Assembly (NCBI GenBank): GCA_018648985.1 | Contig: JABGOT010000107.1 | Location: 1 to 12,475 of the forward strand | Direction of reading: 5' to 3' | DNA length: 12,475 bases | Source of the DNA: Candidatus Ruthturnera sp. | Lineage (GTDB): Bacteria > Pseudomonadota > Gammaproteobacteria > PS1 > Pseudothioglobaceae | Shown here: piece by piece, positions 6,193 through 12,475 of the stretch | How positions within the stretch are numbered: the stretch's first letter is position 1 | How the letters are laid out: each line of letters begins with the position of its first letter | Program-made: the position numbers and the translations under genes | The notes under the pieces: model-generated | Told to the model about the DNA's origin: nothing | What the model saw: only the letters and a program-made list of their open reading frames with translations | Database searches by the model: none

Positions 6193-6736
6193 TTTCCTGT
6201 CCTTTAAATGGGAAATTAAACATTGCTAATAGTTTCTTAGCGTCTTCATTATTAGTAGCAGAAGTTGTGACAGCGATATCCATGCCACGTGTTCTAGTTA
6301 CCTTTTCAAAATCAATCTCTGGGAATACGATTTGCTCTGTTAAACCCATGTTGTAGTTACCACGACCATCAAATGATTTTTCGTTTAAACCACGGAAATC
6401 ACGAATACGAGGAATCGCAATATTAACTAAACGGTCAAGAAATTCATACATCTTTTCTTTACGTAAAGTCACTTTACAACCAATTGGGTTGCCCTCTCTT
6501 AATTTGAAGCTTGCAACTGACTTACGTGCATTACAAGTTAATGGCTTTTGACCAGAAATAAGGCTCATTTCTTCTAATGCGCTTTGTAGGATTTTCTTAT
6601 CACCTAATGCGCTACCCAAACCCATGTTAATGGTGATCTTCTCGATCTTAGGGACTTGCATTGGGTTGTTTAAACCTAGCTCTTTTTGTAGTGCAGGTAA
6701 AATTTCTTTTTTGTATTGTTCTTGTAATCTAGACAC
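6185..6736 (-). CDS. rplE: Large ribosomal subunit protein L5 (uL5), GTG start
   Basis: L5 binds 5S rRNA, contacts P-site tRNA and forms an intersubunit bridge with S13. The 183-residue product (E. coli 179) contains QVPKIEKITINMGLGSA, ISGQKPLTCNARKSVASFKL, IPRIRDFRGLNEKSFDGRGN and FPEIDFEKV. The start is GTG (6734-6736, GTG TCT AGA), placed by alignment to the family N-terminus and an AAGGA site about 10 nt upstream. It is the only standard full-length gene here with a clear non-ATG start. In E. coli this gene's translation start is the point of S8 repression. The gene overlaps rpsN by 8 nt. Confidence 0.97.
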   Translation of the reverse strand: MSRLQEQYKKEILPALQKELGLNNPMQVPKIEKITINMGLGSALGDKKILQSALEEMSLISGQKPLTCNARKSVASFKLREGNPIGCKVTLRKEKMYEFLDRLVNIAIPRIRDFRGLNEKSFDGRGNYNMGLTEQIVFPEIDFEKVTRTRGMDIAVTTSATNNEDAKKLLAMFNFPFKGQENG

Positions 6737-6757
6737 GGTTAGTTTTCCTTAACTGTT

Positions 6758-7069
6758 TCAAACGATTGAATCGCCGTTTGATTTAAAAAATCTTTCTTTA
6801 TTGCCGTCTTTGTCAGTGCGAACACCAACTCTGTCTGCTTTTTTTGTTTTAGCGTTGTAGATTGCGACATTTGAAATTGCCATTGGCATTTCAGTATCAA
6901 CAATACCGCCAGTTACGCCTGCATTTGGATTAGCTTTAACGTGCTTCTTAGCAATGTTTAAACCTTCAACCACAACTTTAATATCGGTAACTTTAGTCAC
7001 TGTACCTGTAGAACCTTTGTCCTTACCGGCAATAATGATTACTTCGTCATTTAATTTAATTTTTTGCAT
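6758..7069 (-). CDS. rplX: Large ribosomal subunit protein L24 (uL24)
   Basis: L24 initiates 50S assembly and lies by the peptide exit tunnel. The 103-residue product (E. coli 104) has a KOW motif near the N-terminus (VIIIAGKDKGSTGTVTKV, about 10-27), then EGLNIAKKHVKANPNAGVTGG and a C-terminal KDGNKERFFKSNGDSIV. Its start overlaps the rplN stop by one base (TAATG), implying coupled translation. The stop codon lies inside a hairpin (6759-6780) that precedes rplE. Confidence 0.98.
   Translation of the reverse strand: MQKIKLNDEVIIIAGKDKGSTGTVTKVTDIKVVVEGLNIAKKHVKANPNAGVTGGIVDTEMPMAISNVAIYNAKTKKADRVGVRTDKDGNKERFFKSNGDSIV
6759..6780 (-). promoter_or_regulatory. Hairpin at the rplX end, before rplE (candidate S8 operator)
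   Basis: CAAACG and CGTTTG form a 6-bp stem around a 10-nt interior, GCGATTCAAT; an alternative inner GAT/ATC pairing is possible. The element spans the rplX stop codon and ends 23 nt before the rplE GTG. In E. coli, S8 represses the spc operon by binding an RNA structure at this junction. Equivalence is inference from position; the sequence was not compared with the S8 recognition core. Confidence 0.25.
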
Positions 7070-7437
7070 TACAAAACCTCTGGTGCTAATGACACAATTT
7101 TCATAAATTGCTTGTTACGTAATTCACGAGTAACTGGGCCGAAAATACGAGTGCCAACTGGCTCAAGTTTTGTATTTAAAAGTACAACTGCATTGTTATC
7201 AAAACGGATGCGAGAGCCATCAGTACGACGAACACCATGTGCTGTACGAACAACTACTGCATCATAAACATCACCTTTTTTAACTTTACCGCGTGCTGAA
7301 GCCTCTTTGATACTGACTTTAATTACATCACCAATACCGGCATAACGACGCTTAGAACCGCCTAATACTTTAATACACATTGCTTTGACGCCACCGCTGT
7401 TGTCCGCAATATGAAGTTTTGTTTGCATTTGAATCAT
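7069..7437 (-). CDS. rplN: Large ribosomal subunit protein L14 (uL14)
   Basis: L14 lies at the subunit interface next to L3 and L19 and is the docking site of the silencing factor RsfS. The 122-residue product (E. coli 123) has ADNSGGVKAMCIKVLGGSKRRYAG split over residues 11-34, RGKVKKGDVYDAVVVRT, and the C-terminal FGPVTRELRNKQFMKIVSLAPEVL. In E. coli it is the first gene of the spc operon. Here it lies 28 nt after rpsQ with only a modest AGAG site and no convincing promoter. The first ATG is preferred because MIQ matches the family N-terminus. Confidence 0.98.
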   Translation of the reverse strand: MIQMQTKLHIADNSGGVKAMCIKVLGGSKRRYAGIGDVIKVSIKEASARGKVKKGDVYDAVVVRTAHGVRRTDGSRIRFDNNAVVLLNTKLEPVGTRIFGPVTRELRNKQFMKIVSLAPEVL

Positions 7438-7465
7438 GTCTTATTCTCTTTTAATATGCTATAAA

Positions 7466-7732
7466 TTAATCAATCGAAACTGATTTTTCAACGACTTCTA
7501 ATAGTGCCCAATGTTTAGTTTTAGAGAATGGCTTTGCTTCCACTACTCTAACTGTATCACCTAAAGCACACTCATTCTTTTCATCATGTGCATGAACCTT
7601 AGTACTACGCTTGATGTACTTTTTATAAATTGGGTGTCTAACTTTGCGTTCGATTTGAACAGCAATTGTTTTATCACGACCCGCACTTACAACTGTGCCC
7701 ATTAATACGCGTTCTACTTTATTATCACTCAT
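7466..7732 (-). CDS. rpsQ: Small ribosomal subunit protein S17 (uS17)
   Basis: S17 is a primary 16S rRNA binding protein with an OB fold. The 88-residue product (E. coli 84) shows GTVVSAGRDKTIAVQIERKVRHPIYKKYI near the N-terminus and the S17 signature HDEKNECALGDTVRVVEAKPFSKTKHW. Its ATG overlaps the rpmC stop as ATGA, which suggests coupling. It is the last gene of the S10 group in the standard order. Confidence 0.98.
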   Translation of the reverse strand: MSDNKVERVLMGTVVSAGRDKTIAVQIERKVRHPIYKKYIKRSTKVHAHDEKNECALGDTVRVVEAKPFSKTKHWALLEVVEKSVSID

Positions 7733-7917
7733 GCTTGTTTCTCTTTCATAATTGTTTTAACTTGTGCAATTGATCGCTTAGTTTTACCCAGCTTTGAAGA
7801 GTCGCTTAATTGTGCAGTTTTGTGCTGCATGCGCAATTCAAGGTGCTCTTTTAAAAGCGTCATTAGCGTTTCATTTAATTGTGAGATATCTTGCTCTCTT
7901 AATTCTTTAACATCCAT
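7729..7917 (-). CDS. rpmC: Large ribosomal subunit protein L29 (uL29)
   Basis: L29 lies beside L23 at the tunnel exit. The 62-residue product (E. coli 63) is a two-helix protein: MDVKELREQDISQLNETL, then LKEHLELRMQHKTAQLSDSS and a basic second helix ending TIMKEKQA. It overlaps both neighbours: TAATG with rplP upstream and ATGA with rpsQ downstream. Translation of the three genes is therefore likely coupled. Confidence 0.97.
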   Translation of the reverse strand: MDVKELREQDISQLNETLMTLLKEHLELRMQHKTAQLSDSSKLGKTKRSIAQVKTIMKEKQA

Positions 7918-8327
7918 TACATCACCGTCCGTTTAACTACTGTTGTTTTTACTGGCAACTTAGCTGCTGCCAATGCAAACGCTTCTCTTGCAACGGTTTC
8001 ATCAACACCTTGCATCTCAAATAACATTTGACCTGGTTTAATTTGTGCTACCCAATATTCAACACTACCTTTACCTTTACCCATTCGAACTTCTAATGGC
8101 TTTTTAGTAATTGGCTTGTCTGGGAATACGCGAATCCAAATCTTACCTTGACGTTTCACATGACGTGTCATTGCACGACGTGCTGATTCGATTTGTCTAG
8201 CTGTCATACGACATCTGCCAACAGCTTGCAAACCGATTTCACCAAAACTAACCTTATGGCCAGTGGCTAGACCGCGATTACGGCCTTTCATCATTTTTCT
8301 AAATTTTGTACGTTTAGGTTGTAGCAT
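7917..8327 (-). CDS. rplP: Large ribosomal subunit protein L16 (uL16)
   Basis: L16 is needed for A-site tRNA placement in the 50S subunit. The 136-residue product has exactly the E. coli length. It begins MLQPKRTKFRKMMKGRNRGL and contains TARQIESARRAMTRHVKRQGKIWIRVFPDKP (residues 42-72), RMGKGKGSVEYWVA (81-94) and the AREAFALAAAKLPVKTT end. Arg81, hydroxylated by RoxA/YcfD in E. coli, is present. An AAAGGA site overlapping the rpsC stop precedes the ATG. Confidence 0.98.
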   Translation of the reverse strand: MLQPKRTKFRKMMKGRNRGLATGHKVSFGEIGLQAVGRCRMTARQIESARRAMTRHVKRQGKIWIRVFPDKPITKKPLEVRMGKGKGSVEYWVAQIKPGQMLFEMQGVDETVAREAFALAAAKLPVKTTVVKRTVM

Positions 8328-8338
8328 TTTTCAGTCCT

Positions 8339-9031
8339 TTACTTCTTGCCTATTTGAGTTGTTGCACCACGACGAGCAACCTCATCCAATGTTCCTTTTT
8401 TGTGATCTAAGATTTCACCTTTAAAGATCCAAACCTTAATACCGATCACACCATATTGTGTATTTGCACCGTATGATGAATAATCAACATCAGCTCTGAA
8501 TGTGTGTAATGGCACACGGCCTTCACGGTACCACTCAGAACGTGCAATTTCTGCACCGTTTAATCGACCACTAACCATGACCTTAATGCCTTGAGCGCCT
8601 AGACGTGTCGCATTGCCTAGTACACGCTTAACAGCACGACGATACATCACACGCTTTTCTAACTGTTGTGCAATATTTTCAGCCACTAGACGTGCATCTA
8701 ACTCAGGCTTCTTAATTTCTTCAATACTAATATGTACTGGGATACCCATCATTCCACTAACGATGGTTTTAAGCTGCTCAATATCAGCACCTTTCTTACC
8801 AATAACAATACCAGGGCGTGCTGTATGAATCACAACCTTAGCATTGTTAGCTAGACGCTCAATTTGAACGCGACTAACAGAAGCAGATTTTAATTTCTCG
8901 AATAAGAAATCTCTAACTTCGATATCAGATAGTAAGTACTTAGAATAATCTTGAGAATTCGCATACCACTTAGAATCCCAATCCTTAACGATGCCTAATC
9001 TAATACCTTTTGGATTTACTTTTTGACCCAT
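8339..9031 (-). CDS. rpsC: Small ribosomal subunit protein S3 (uS3)
   Basis: S3 is in the 30S head at the mRNA entry tunnel and has helicase-related function with S4 and S5. The 230-residue product (E. coli 233) begins MGQKVNPKGIRLGIVKDWDS and has a KH domain with the GxxG loop GKKG at 78-81. It also shows ARLVAENIAQQLEKRVMYRRA and the C-terminal domain signature GAEIARSEWYREGRVPLHTF (about 159-178). It lies 3 nt after rplV with an AGGT site inside the end of rplV. Confidence 0.98.
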   Translation of the reverse strand: MGQKVNPKGIRLGIVKDWDSKWYANSQDYSKYLLSDIEVRDFLFEKLKSASVSRVQIERLANNAKVVIHTARPGIVIGKKGADIEQLKTIVSGMMGIPVHISIEEIKKPELDARLVAENIAQQLEKRVMYRRAVKRVLGNATRLGAQGIKVMVSGRLNGAEIARSEWYREGRVPLHTFRADVDYSSYGANTQYGVIGIKVWIFKGEILDHKKGTLDEVARRGATTQIGKK

Positions 9032-9034
9032 AAT

Positions 9035-9370
9035 TTAACCTGCACTTACGCCAACAGTAATGTGGCTTGTTCTTTTTAAAATTCGATTCGCTCTACCTTT
9101 TGCTCTAGGGCGGATTCTTTTCATTGTTGAGCCTTCATCAATATAAATGCTACTCACTTTCAATTCGTCGATGTCTAATCCATCATTGTGCTCAGCATTT
9201 GAGATTGCTGAATCAAGTACTTTCTTAACCAATTTAGCCGCTCCCTTGTTGCTAAACGATAGAATGTTCAATGCTTCCTCTACTGGCTTGTTACGGATTT
9301 GATCCGCAACCAATCTCACTTTAAAAGATGAGCCTTTTGCATATTTATGGATTGCTTTAACTTCTTTCAT
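9035..9370 (-). CDS. rplV: Large ribosomal subunit protein L22 (uL22)
   Basis: L22 sends a long beta-hairpin into the peptide exit tunnel; changes there confer macrolide resistance or alter stalling. The 111-residue product (E. coli 110) has KGSSFKVRLVADQIRNKPVEEAL and the hairpin plus tail KRIRPRAKGRANRILKRTSH (about 84-103). The hairpin tip has no visible deletion or duplication. It follows rpsS by 20 nt with an AGGT ribosome binding site. Confidence 0.98.
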   Translation of the reverse strand: MKEVKAIHKYAKGSSFKVRLVADQIRNKPVEEALNILSFSNKGAAKLVKKVLDSAISNAEHNDGLDIDELKVSSIYIDEGSTMKRIRPRAKGRANRILKRTSHITVGVSAG

Positions 9371-9390
9371 TGTTATTTACCTAATTATGT

Positions 9391-9660
9391 TTACGCTGAA
9401 CGATCACTTGTGTGACCTTTAAAAGTACGTGTAATCGCAAATTCACCTAACTTATGACCAATCATGTTCTCATTAATAGAAATTGGAACGTGTGCTCTAC
9501 CGTTATGGATTGCAATAGTTAATCCAATCATTTCTGGTACAACAACTGAACGTCTTGACCAAGTTTTAATTGGTTTTCTATCGTTATTCTCTTGAGCTGT
9601 TAATACTTTTTTGATTAAATGCTCGTCAACAAACGGACCCTTTCTTAATGATCTAGCCAT
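9391..9660 (-). CDS. rpsS: Small ribosomal subunit protein S19 (uS19)
   Basis: S19 pairs with S13 in the 30S head. The 89-residue product (E. coli 92) begins MARSLRKGPFVDEHLIKKV and contains KTWSRRSVVVPEMIGLTIAIHNG split around residues 33-55 and the signature HVPISINENMIGHKLGEFAITRT. It follows rplB by 8 nt; AAGGGT lies just before the start. The C-terminus is slightly shorter than in E. coli. Confidence 0.98.
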   Translation of the reverse strand: MARSLRKGPFVDEHLIKKVLTAQENNDRKPIKTWSRRSVVVPEMIGLTIAIHNGRAHVPISINENMIGHKLGEFAITRTFKGHTSDRSA

Positions 9661-9668
9661 GATTACCC

Positions 9669-10496
9669 TTATTTATTTCTACGACGTACGATAAGCTTAT
9701 CAGTACGCTTGTTACTACGTGTTTTATAGCCCTTAGTTGGTGTACCCCAAGGAGAAACTGGATGACGACCACCACTAGTTTTACCTTCACCACCACCATG
9801 TGGGTGATCTACTGGATTCATTACTACACCACGAACGGTAGGTCTAACACCTCTCCAACGCGTTGCACCAGCTTTACCTAATTTTCTTAAACTGTGTTCT
9901 TTCTTAGACACTTCGCCAATCGTTGCACGACACTCGGCTAATACTTTACGTACTTCACCAGAACGAAGCCTTAAAGTAACGTAAGTACCTTCTTTTGCAA
10001 TTAGCTGCGCTGAAGTACCAGCACTACGTGCCATTTGCGCACCCTTACCAGGCTTAAGTTCGATACAGTGAATAACACTACCTAAAGGAATGTTTGCACA
10101 TGGCATAACATTGCCTGCTTGGATTGCAACTGAAGTACCTGAAACAACGGTATCACCAGCTTTCAAGCCGTTAGGTGCAATAATATAAGTGCGCTCACCA
10201 TCTGCGTATAAAACCAATGCAATGTTTGCACTACGATTAGGATCGTATTCTATGCGCTCAACTGTTGCAGGAATATCGTCTTTAATACGCTTAAAATCAA
10301 TCGCTCTATAACGACGCTTATGACCACCACCTTTATGACGAACCGTAATCTTGCCGCGGTTGTTACGGCCACTGATTCTGTTTTTGCTTTCAGTTAGGGG
10401 TGCGTAAGGTGCGCCCTTATGTAGATCTTTGTCTACAATGCTAACAACAAATCTTCTGCCGGGTGAGGTTGGTTTTCTTTTAATTACTTGTGCCAT
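9669..10496 (-). CDS. rplB: Large ribosomal subunit protein L2 (uL2)
   Basis: L2 is a highly conserved 50S protein needed for subunit joining and peptidyl-transferase activity. The 275-residue product (E. coli 273) has RNNRGKITVRHKGGGHKRRYR near residues 44-64, an OB-like region and an SH3-like domain. It ends with MNPVDHPHGGGEGKTSGGRH (226-245) and PWGTPTKGYKTR. The histidines of DHPHGGG match the E. coli region containing the functionally important His229. It lies 12 nt after rplW. Confidence 0.99.
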   Translation of the reverse strand: MAQVIKRKPTSPGRRFVVSIVDKDLHKGAPYAPLTESKNRISGRNNRGKITVRHKGGGHKRRYRAIDFKRIKDDIPATVERIEYDPNRSANIALVLYADGERTYIIAPNGLKAGDTVVSGTSVAIQAGNVMPCANIPLGSVIHCIELKPGKGAQMARSAGTSAQLIAKEGTYVTLRLRSGEVRKVLAECRATIGEVSKKEHSLRKLGKAGATRWRGVRPTVRGVVMNPVDHPHGGGEGKTSGGRHPVSPWGTPTKGYKTRSNKRTDKLIVRRRNK

Positions 10497-10508
10497 AATC
10501 CTTTCTCT

Positions 10509-10799
10509 TTAAGATGCGCTAACGTCAATCATTTGGCCTTCAGACACTTTAACCATTGCCTTCTTCCAATTAACACGACGGCCAATCTTGCCTTTAAATA
10601 CTTTCTTCTTGCCTTTCACATTAGACGTAGTAACGTTTAATACCGTTACGCCGAATAATGATTCAACAGCAGCCTTGATTTCTTTTTTGTTGCTATCAGA
10701 GCGCACTTTAAATGCATATTGATTGTGTGCTGACAACATGGTTGTTTTCTCAGAAACAATTGGCGCTAATAAGGTTTTTAATACTTTTTCTTGATTCAT
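10509..10799 (-). CDS. rplW: Large ribosomal subunit protein L23 (uL23)
   Basis: L23 rings the tunnel exit and is the docking site of trigger factor and SRP. The 96-residue product (E. coli 100) has LAPIVSEKTT near the N-terminus. Glu17 there corresponds to E. coli Glu18, the trigger factor contact. SNKKEIKAAVESLFGVTVLNV and KGKIGRRVNWKKAMVKVSEG complete the family pattern. Its ATG overlaps the rplD stop as ATGA, so it is probably translated by ribosomes finishing rplD. Confidence 0.98.
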   Translation of the reverse strand: MNQEKVLKTLLAPIVSEKTTMLSAHNQYAFKVRSDSNKKEIKAAVESLFGVTVLNVTTSNVKGKKKVFKGKIGRRVNWKKAMVKVSEGQMIDVSAS

Positions 10800-11410
10800 A
10801 ACATTGCCTCAATTTTTTTCAACGCTGCTTCTGTCATGACAACATTTTCATAACCAATTAAGCTAACTGGATCGATGCTTTGTGTATCGCAAACGCCAAC
10901 ATGGTATAAGTTACGTGAAGAAAGATATAAATTCTCATCTAACTCATCTGTCATTAATAAAGCGTCTTTAACATCTAAGGCTTTAAGTAATGAAGTTACG
11001 TTTTTTGTTTTAGGATCTTTAACGTTAAAGTCTTTAACTACTTTTAAACGCTCAGAACGAACAAGCTCTGAAAAGATAATGCTAATTGCACCTTTGTACA
11101 TTTTTTTGTTAACCTTTTGTACGTAGCTGCGAGGTTGCGCTGCAAACGTAACACCACCTGAACGCCAAATAGGGCCACGAGATGTACCAGCACGTGCTCG
11201 GCCTGTACCTTTCTGTGCCCAAGGTTTTTTACCACCACCGCTAACTGCAGCACGGTTTTTCTGTGCTTTAGAGCCTTGGCGACCACCTGACATATAAGCT
11301 GTCGTTACTTGGTGAACCAATGATTGGTTAAAGTCTCTTGCAAAAATAGTATCCGCAACTTCAGTAGAAGTGGACTTATTTGTGCTTACATTTAATACTT
11401 TTAATTTCAT
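10796..11410 (-). CDS. rplD: Large ribosomal subunit protein L4 (uL4)
   Basis: L4 binds 23S rRNA, lines the exit tunnel, and in E. coli also represses the S10 operon through its leader. The 204-residue product (E. coli 201) has the extended loop SGGGKKPWAQKGTGRARAGT (57-76) followed by SRGPIWRSGGVTF, typical of the tunnel loop and without macrolide-resistance-type gaps. The operon leader that L4 would act on lies beyond the window edge. The gene follows rplC by 11 nt with an AAGG site at the rplC stop. Confidence 0.98.
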   Translation of the reverse strand: MKLKVLNVSTNKSTSTEVADTIFARDFNQSLVHQVTTAYMSGGRQGSKAQKNRAAVSGGGKKPWAQKGTGRARAGTSRGPIWRSGGVTFAAQPRSYVQKVNKKMYKGAISIIFSELVRSERLKVVKDFNVKDPKTKNVTSLLKALDVKDALLMTDELDENLYLSSRNLYHVGVCDTQSIDPVSLIGYENVVMTEAALKKIEAML

Positions 11411-11421
11411 TTTAAAAAACC

Positions 11422-12159
11422 TTACGCTTCGTTAGTTTCTTCAACGTCAACCACTTCGCTAGCTGCTTGTTCTTCAGCAACACGTTTAGTGACTTCTGCA
11501 TTATTTTTGTCTTTTTTGTCTGATAGTAGTACTTTAACAAAACCATTTTTAGCACCAGGAATCGCACCTTTAACTAACAATAAGTTTCTGTCGCTATCTA
11601 CTCTTATTACTTCTAAACACTCTTCGGTAACTTGCTCATCACCCATGTGACCTGCCATTTTCTTACCTTTGAATACTCGACCAGGCTCTTGACACTGTCC
11701 TGTTGAACCAATCGCTCTGTGAGAGATTGAGTTACCGTGGGTTGCATCTTGCATTTGGAAATTATGACGCTTTACACCACCTTGAAAACCTTTACCTTTG
11801 GATTGACCAGTCACATCAACATAGTGTCCTGCGCCAAACATAGATACATCAAAACTACTTGCTTCACCAATTTCATCGGCATCTGCTCTGAATTCCCAAA
11901 GACCTAAACCGATCTCTTGTGAAGCTTTCGCGTAATGACCTTTGATTGATGACGGTACACGACGAAGTTTTGCTTCGCCTTTTTTGTTTACCTTTGCACC
12001 TGTAGTAACTTGAACGGCACTATAGCCGTCAACTTCAGTTGTTCTTGTTTGAACAACACGATTAGGTTCAATTTTAATAACGCTGACTGACGTAGCTGAG
12101 CCGTCGTCAGACATAATGCGCGTCATTCCTAATTTTTGTCCTACTAAACCAATTGCCAT
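11422..12159 (-). CDS. rplC: Large ribosomal subunit protein L3 (uL3) with acidic C-terminal tail
   Basis: L3 is an early assembly protein of the 50S subunit that reaches toward the peptidyl-transferase centre. The 245-residue product is clearly longer than the E. coli protein (209). The core has GLVGQKLGMTRI at the start, DVTGQSKGKGFQGGVKRHNF (115-134), DATHGNSISHRAIGSTGQ and GKKMAGHMG. Gln155 of the TGQ motif corresponds to Gln150, methylated by PrmB in E. coli. From about residue 213 an extra tail follows, first lysine-rich, then acidic (7 Asp/Glu in the last 19 residues, no Lys/Arg after 226). The ATG is supported by AGGAA about 8 nt upstream. Confidence 0.98.
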   Translation of the reverse strand: MAIGLVGQKLGMTRIMSDDGSATSVSVIKIEPNRVVQTRTTEVDGYSAVQVTTGAKVNKKGEAKLRRVPSSIKGHYAKASQEIGLGLWEFRADADEIGEASSFDVSMFGAGHYVDVTGQSKGKGFQGGVKRHNFQMQDATHGNSISHRAIGSTGQCQEPGRVFKGKKMAGHMGDEQVTEECLEVIRVDSDRNLLLVKGAIPGAKNGFVKVLLSDKKDKNNAEVTKRVAEEQAASEVVDVEETNEA

Positions 12160-12189
12160 GATCTTATTCCTAAATTACTGTTTGTTTTC

Positions 12190-12475
12190 TTAGTTAAGCT
12201 TAATCGCTACATCAACACCTGCAGCTAGATCTAACTTCATTAGTGCATCAACTGTTTTATCAGTTGGGCTAATAACGTCCATTAATCTAACGTATGTTCT
12301 TAATTCGTACTGGTCTCTCGCTTTTTTGTTAACGTGCGGAGAAGTTAATACTGTGAAACGCTCTTTTTTAGTCGGTAAAGGGATTGGACCTCTTACACTA
12401 GCACCTGTGCGCTTAGCTGTTTCTACAATCTCAAGCGCTGATTTGTCGATTAAACGATGATCAAATGCTTTTAAT
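12190..12475 (-). CDS. rpsJ: Small ribosomal subunit protein S10 (uS10), 5' end cut by window edge
   Basis: The frame ends with TAA at 12190-12192 and encodes 94 residues, equal to E. coli residues 10-103. It contains LKAFDHRLIDKSALEIVETAKRTGA, RGPIPLPTKKERFTVLTSPHVNK and the C-terminal TVDALMKLDLAAGVDVAIKLN. S10 is a 30S head protein and also the NusE partner of NusB in antitermination. It is the first gene of the S10 operon, so the promoter and the L4-responsive leader would lie just beyond the window. rplC follows after 30 nt. Confidence 0.98.
   Translation of the reverse strand, partial: LKAFDHRLIDKSALEIVETAKRTGASVRGPIPLPTKKERFTVLTSPHVNKKARDQYELRTYVRLMDVISPTDKTVDALMKLDLAAGVDVAIKLN

Noticed and set aside
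11044..11286. 80-codon minus-strand frame inside rplD
   Set aside because: It lies wholly within the conserved L4 gene in another frame and resembles no known protein.
1..12475. A novel accessory or defence system hidden in the window
   Set aside because: Every gene is a recognised ribosomal protein, SecY or RpoA in conserved order, with no room for extra genes; only gene-level oddities were found.

Overview
The window is one long, head-to-tail block of ribosomal protein genes, all on the minus strand. It runs in transcription order from the high-coordinate end: rpsJ (5' end cut off), rplC, rplD, rplW, rplB, rpsS, rplV, rpsC, rplP, rpmC, rpsQ | rplN, rplX, rplE, rpsN, rpsH, rplF, rplR, rpsE, rpmD, rplO, secY, rpmJ | rpsM, rpsK, rpsD, rpoA (3' part cut off). 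This is the classical bacterial S10 - spc - alpha arrangement in the E. coli gene order. Protein lengths and sequences are close to gammaproteobacterial ones: long 101-aa S14 without zinc cysteines, Cys/His-type L36, and RpoA beginning MQGS. The DNA is AT-rich and the proteins are lysine- and asparagine-rich. That suggests a low-GC gammaproteobacterium, perhaps from the SUP05/Thioglobus or clam/mussel symbiont neighbourhood. This placement is inference and low confidence.

Packing is very tight. Most junctions are 3-30 nt, and several genes overlap: ATGA at rplD/rplW and rpmC/rpsQ; TAATG at rplP/rpmC, rplN/rplX and rpsE/rpmD; 8 nt at rplE/rpsN. The largest gap is 128 nt, between rpmJ and rpsM. 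It holds a sigma70 promoter with perfect consensus hexamers (TTGACA, 17 bp, TATAAT) and a leader hairpin. It therefore marks the start of the alpha operon, where S4 autoregulation acts in E. coli. No clear separate spc promoter is visible between rpsQ and rplN, so S10 and spc may be one transcription unit here. No stretch over 300 nt lacks a gene. There are no tRNAs, mobile elements, CRISPR arrays or intrinsic terminators.

No unknown system is apparent; this is a housekeeping region. Some departures from the norm deserve attention. (1) rpsD has no ATG, GTG or TTG at its N-terminus. The homologous reading frame begins at an ATA that overlaps the rpsK stop as ATAA, apparently a mutated ATGA. 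(2) L30 carries an N-terminal extension of about 55 residues made almost only of Lys, Ala, Pro and Val, like a histone-H1 tail. (3) L3 carries an acidic C-terminal tail. (4) rplE starts with GTG just after a hairpin, in the place where E. coli S8 represses spc translation.
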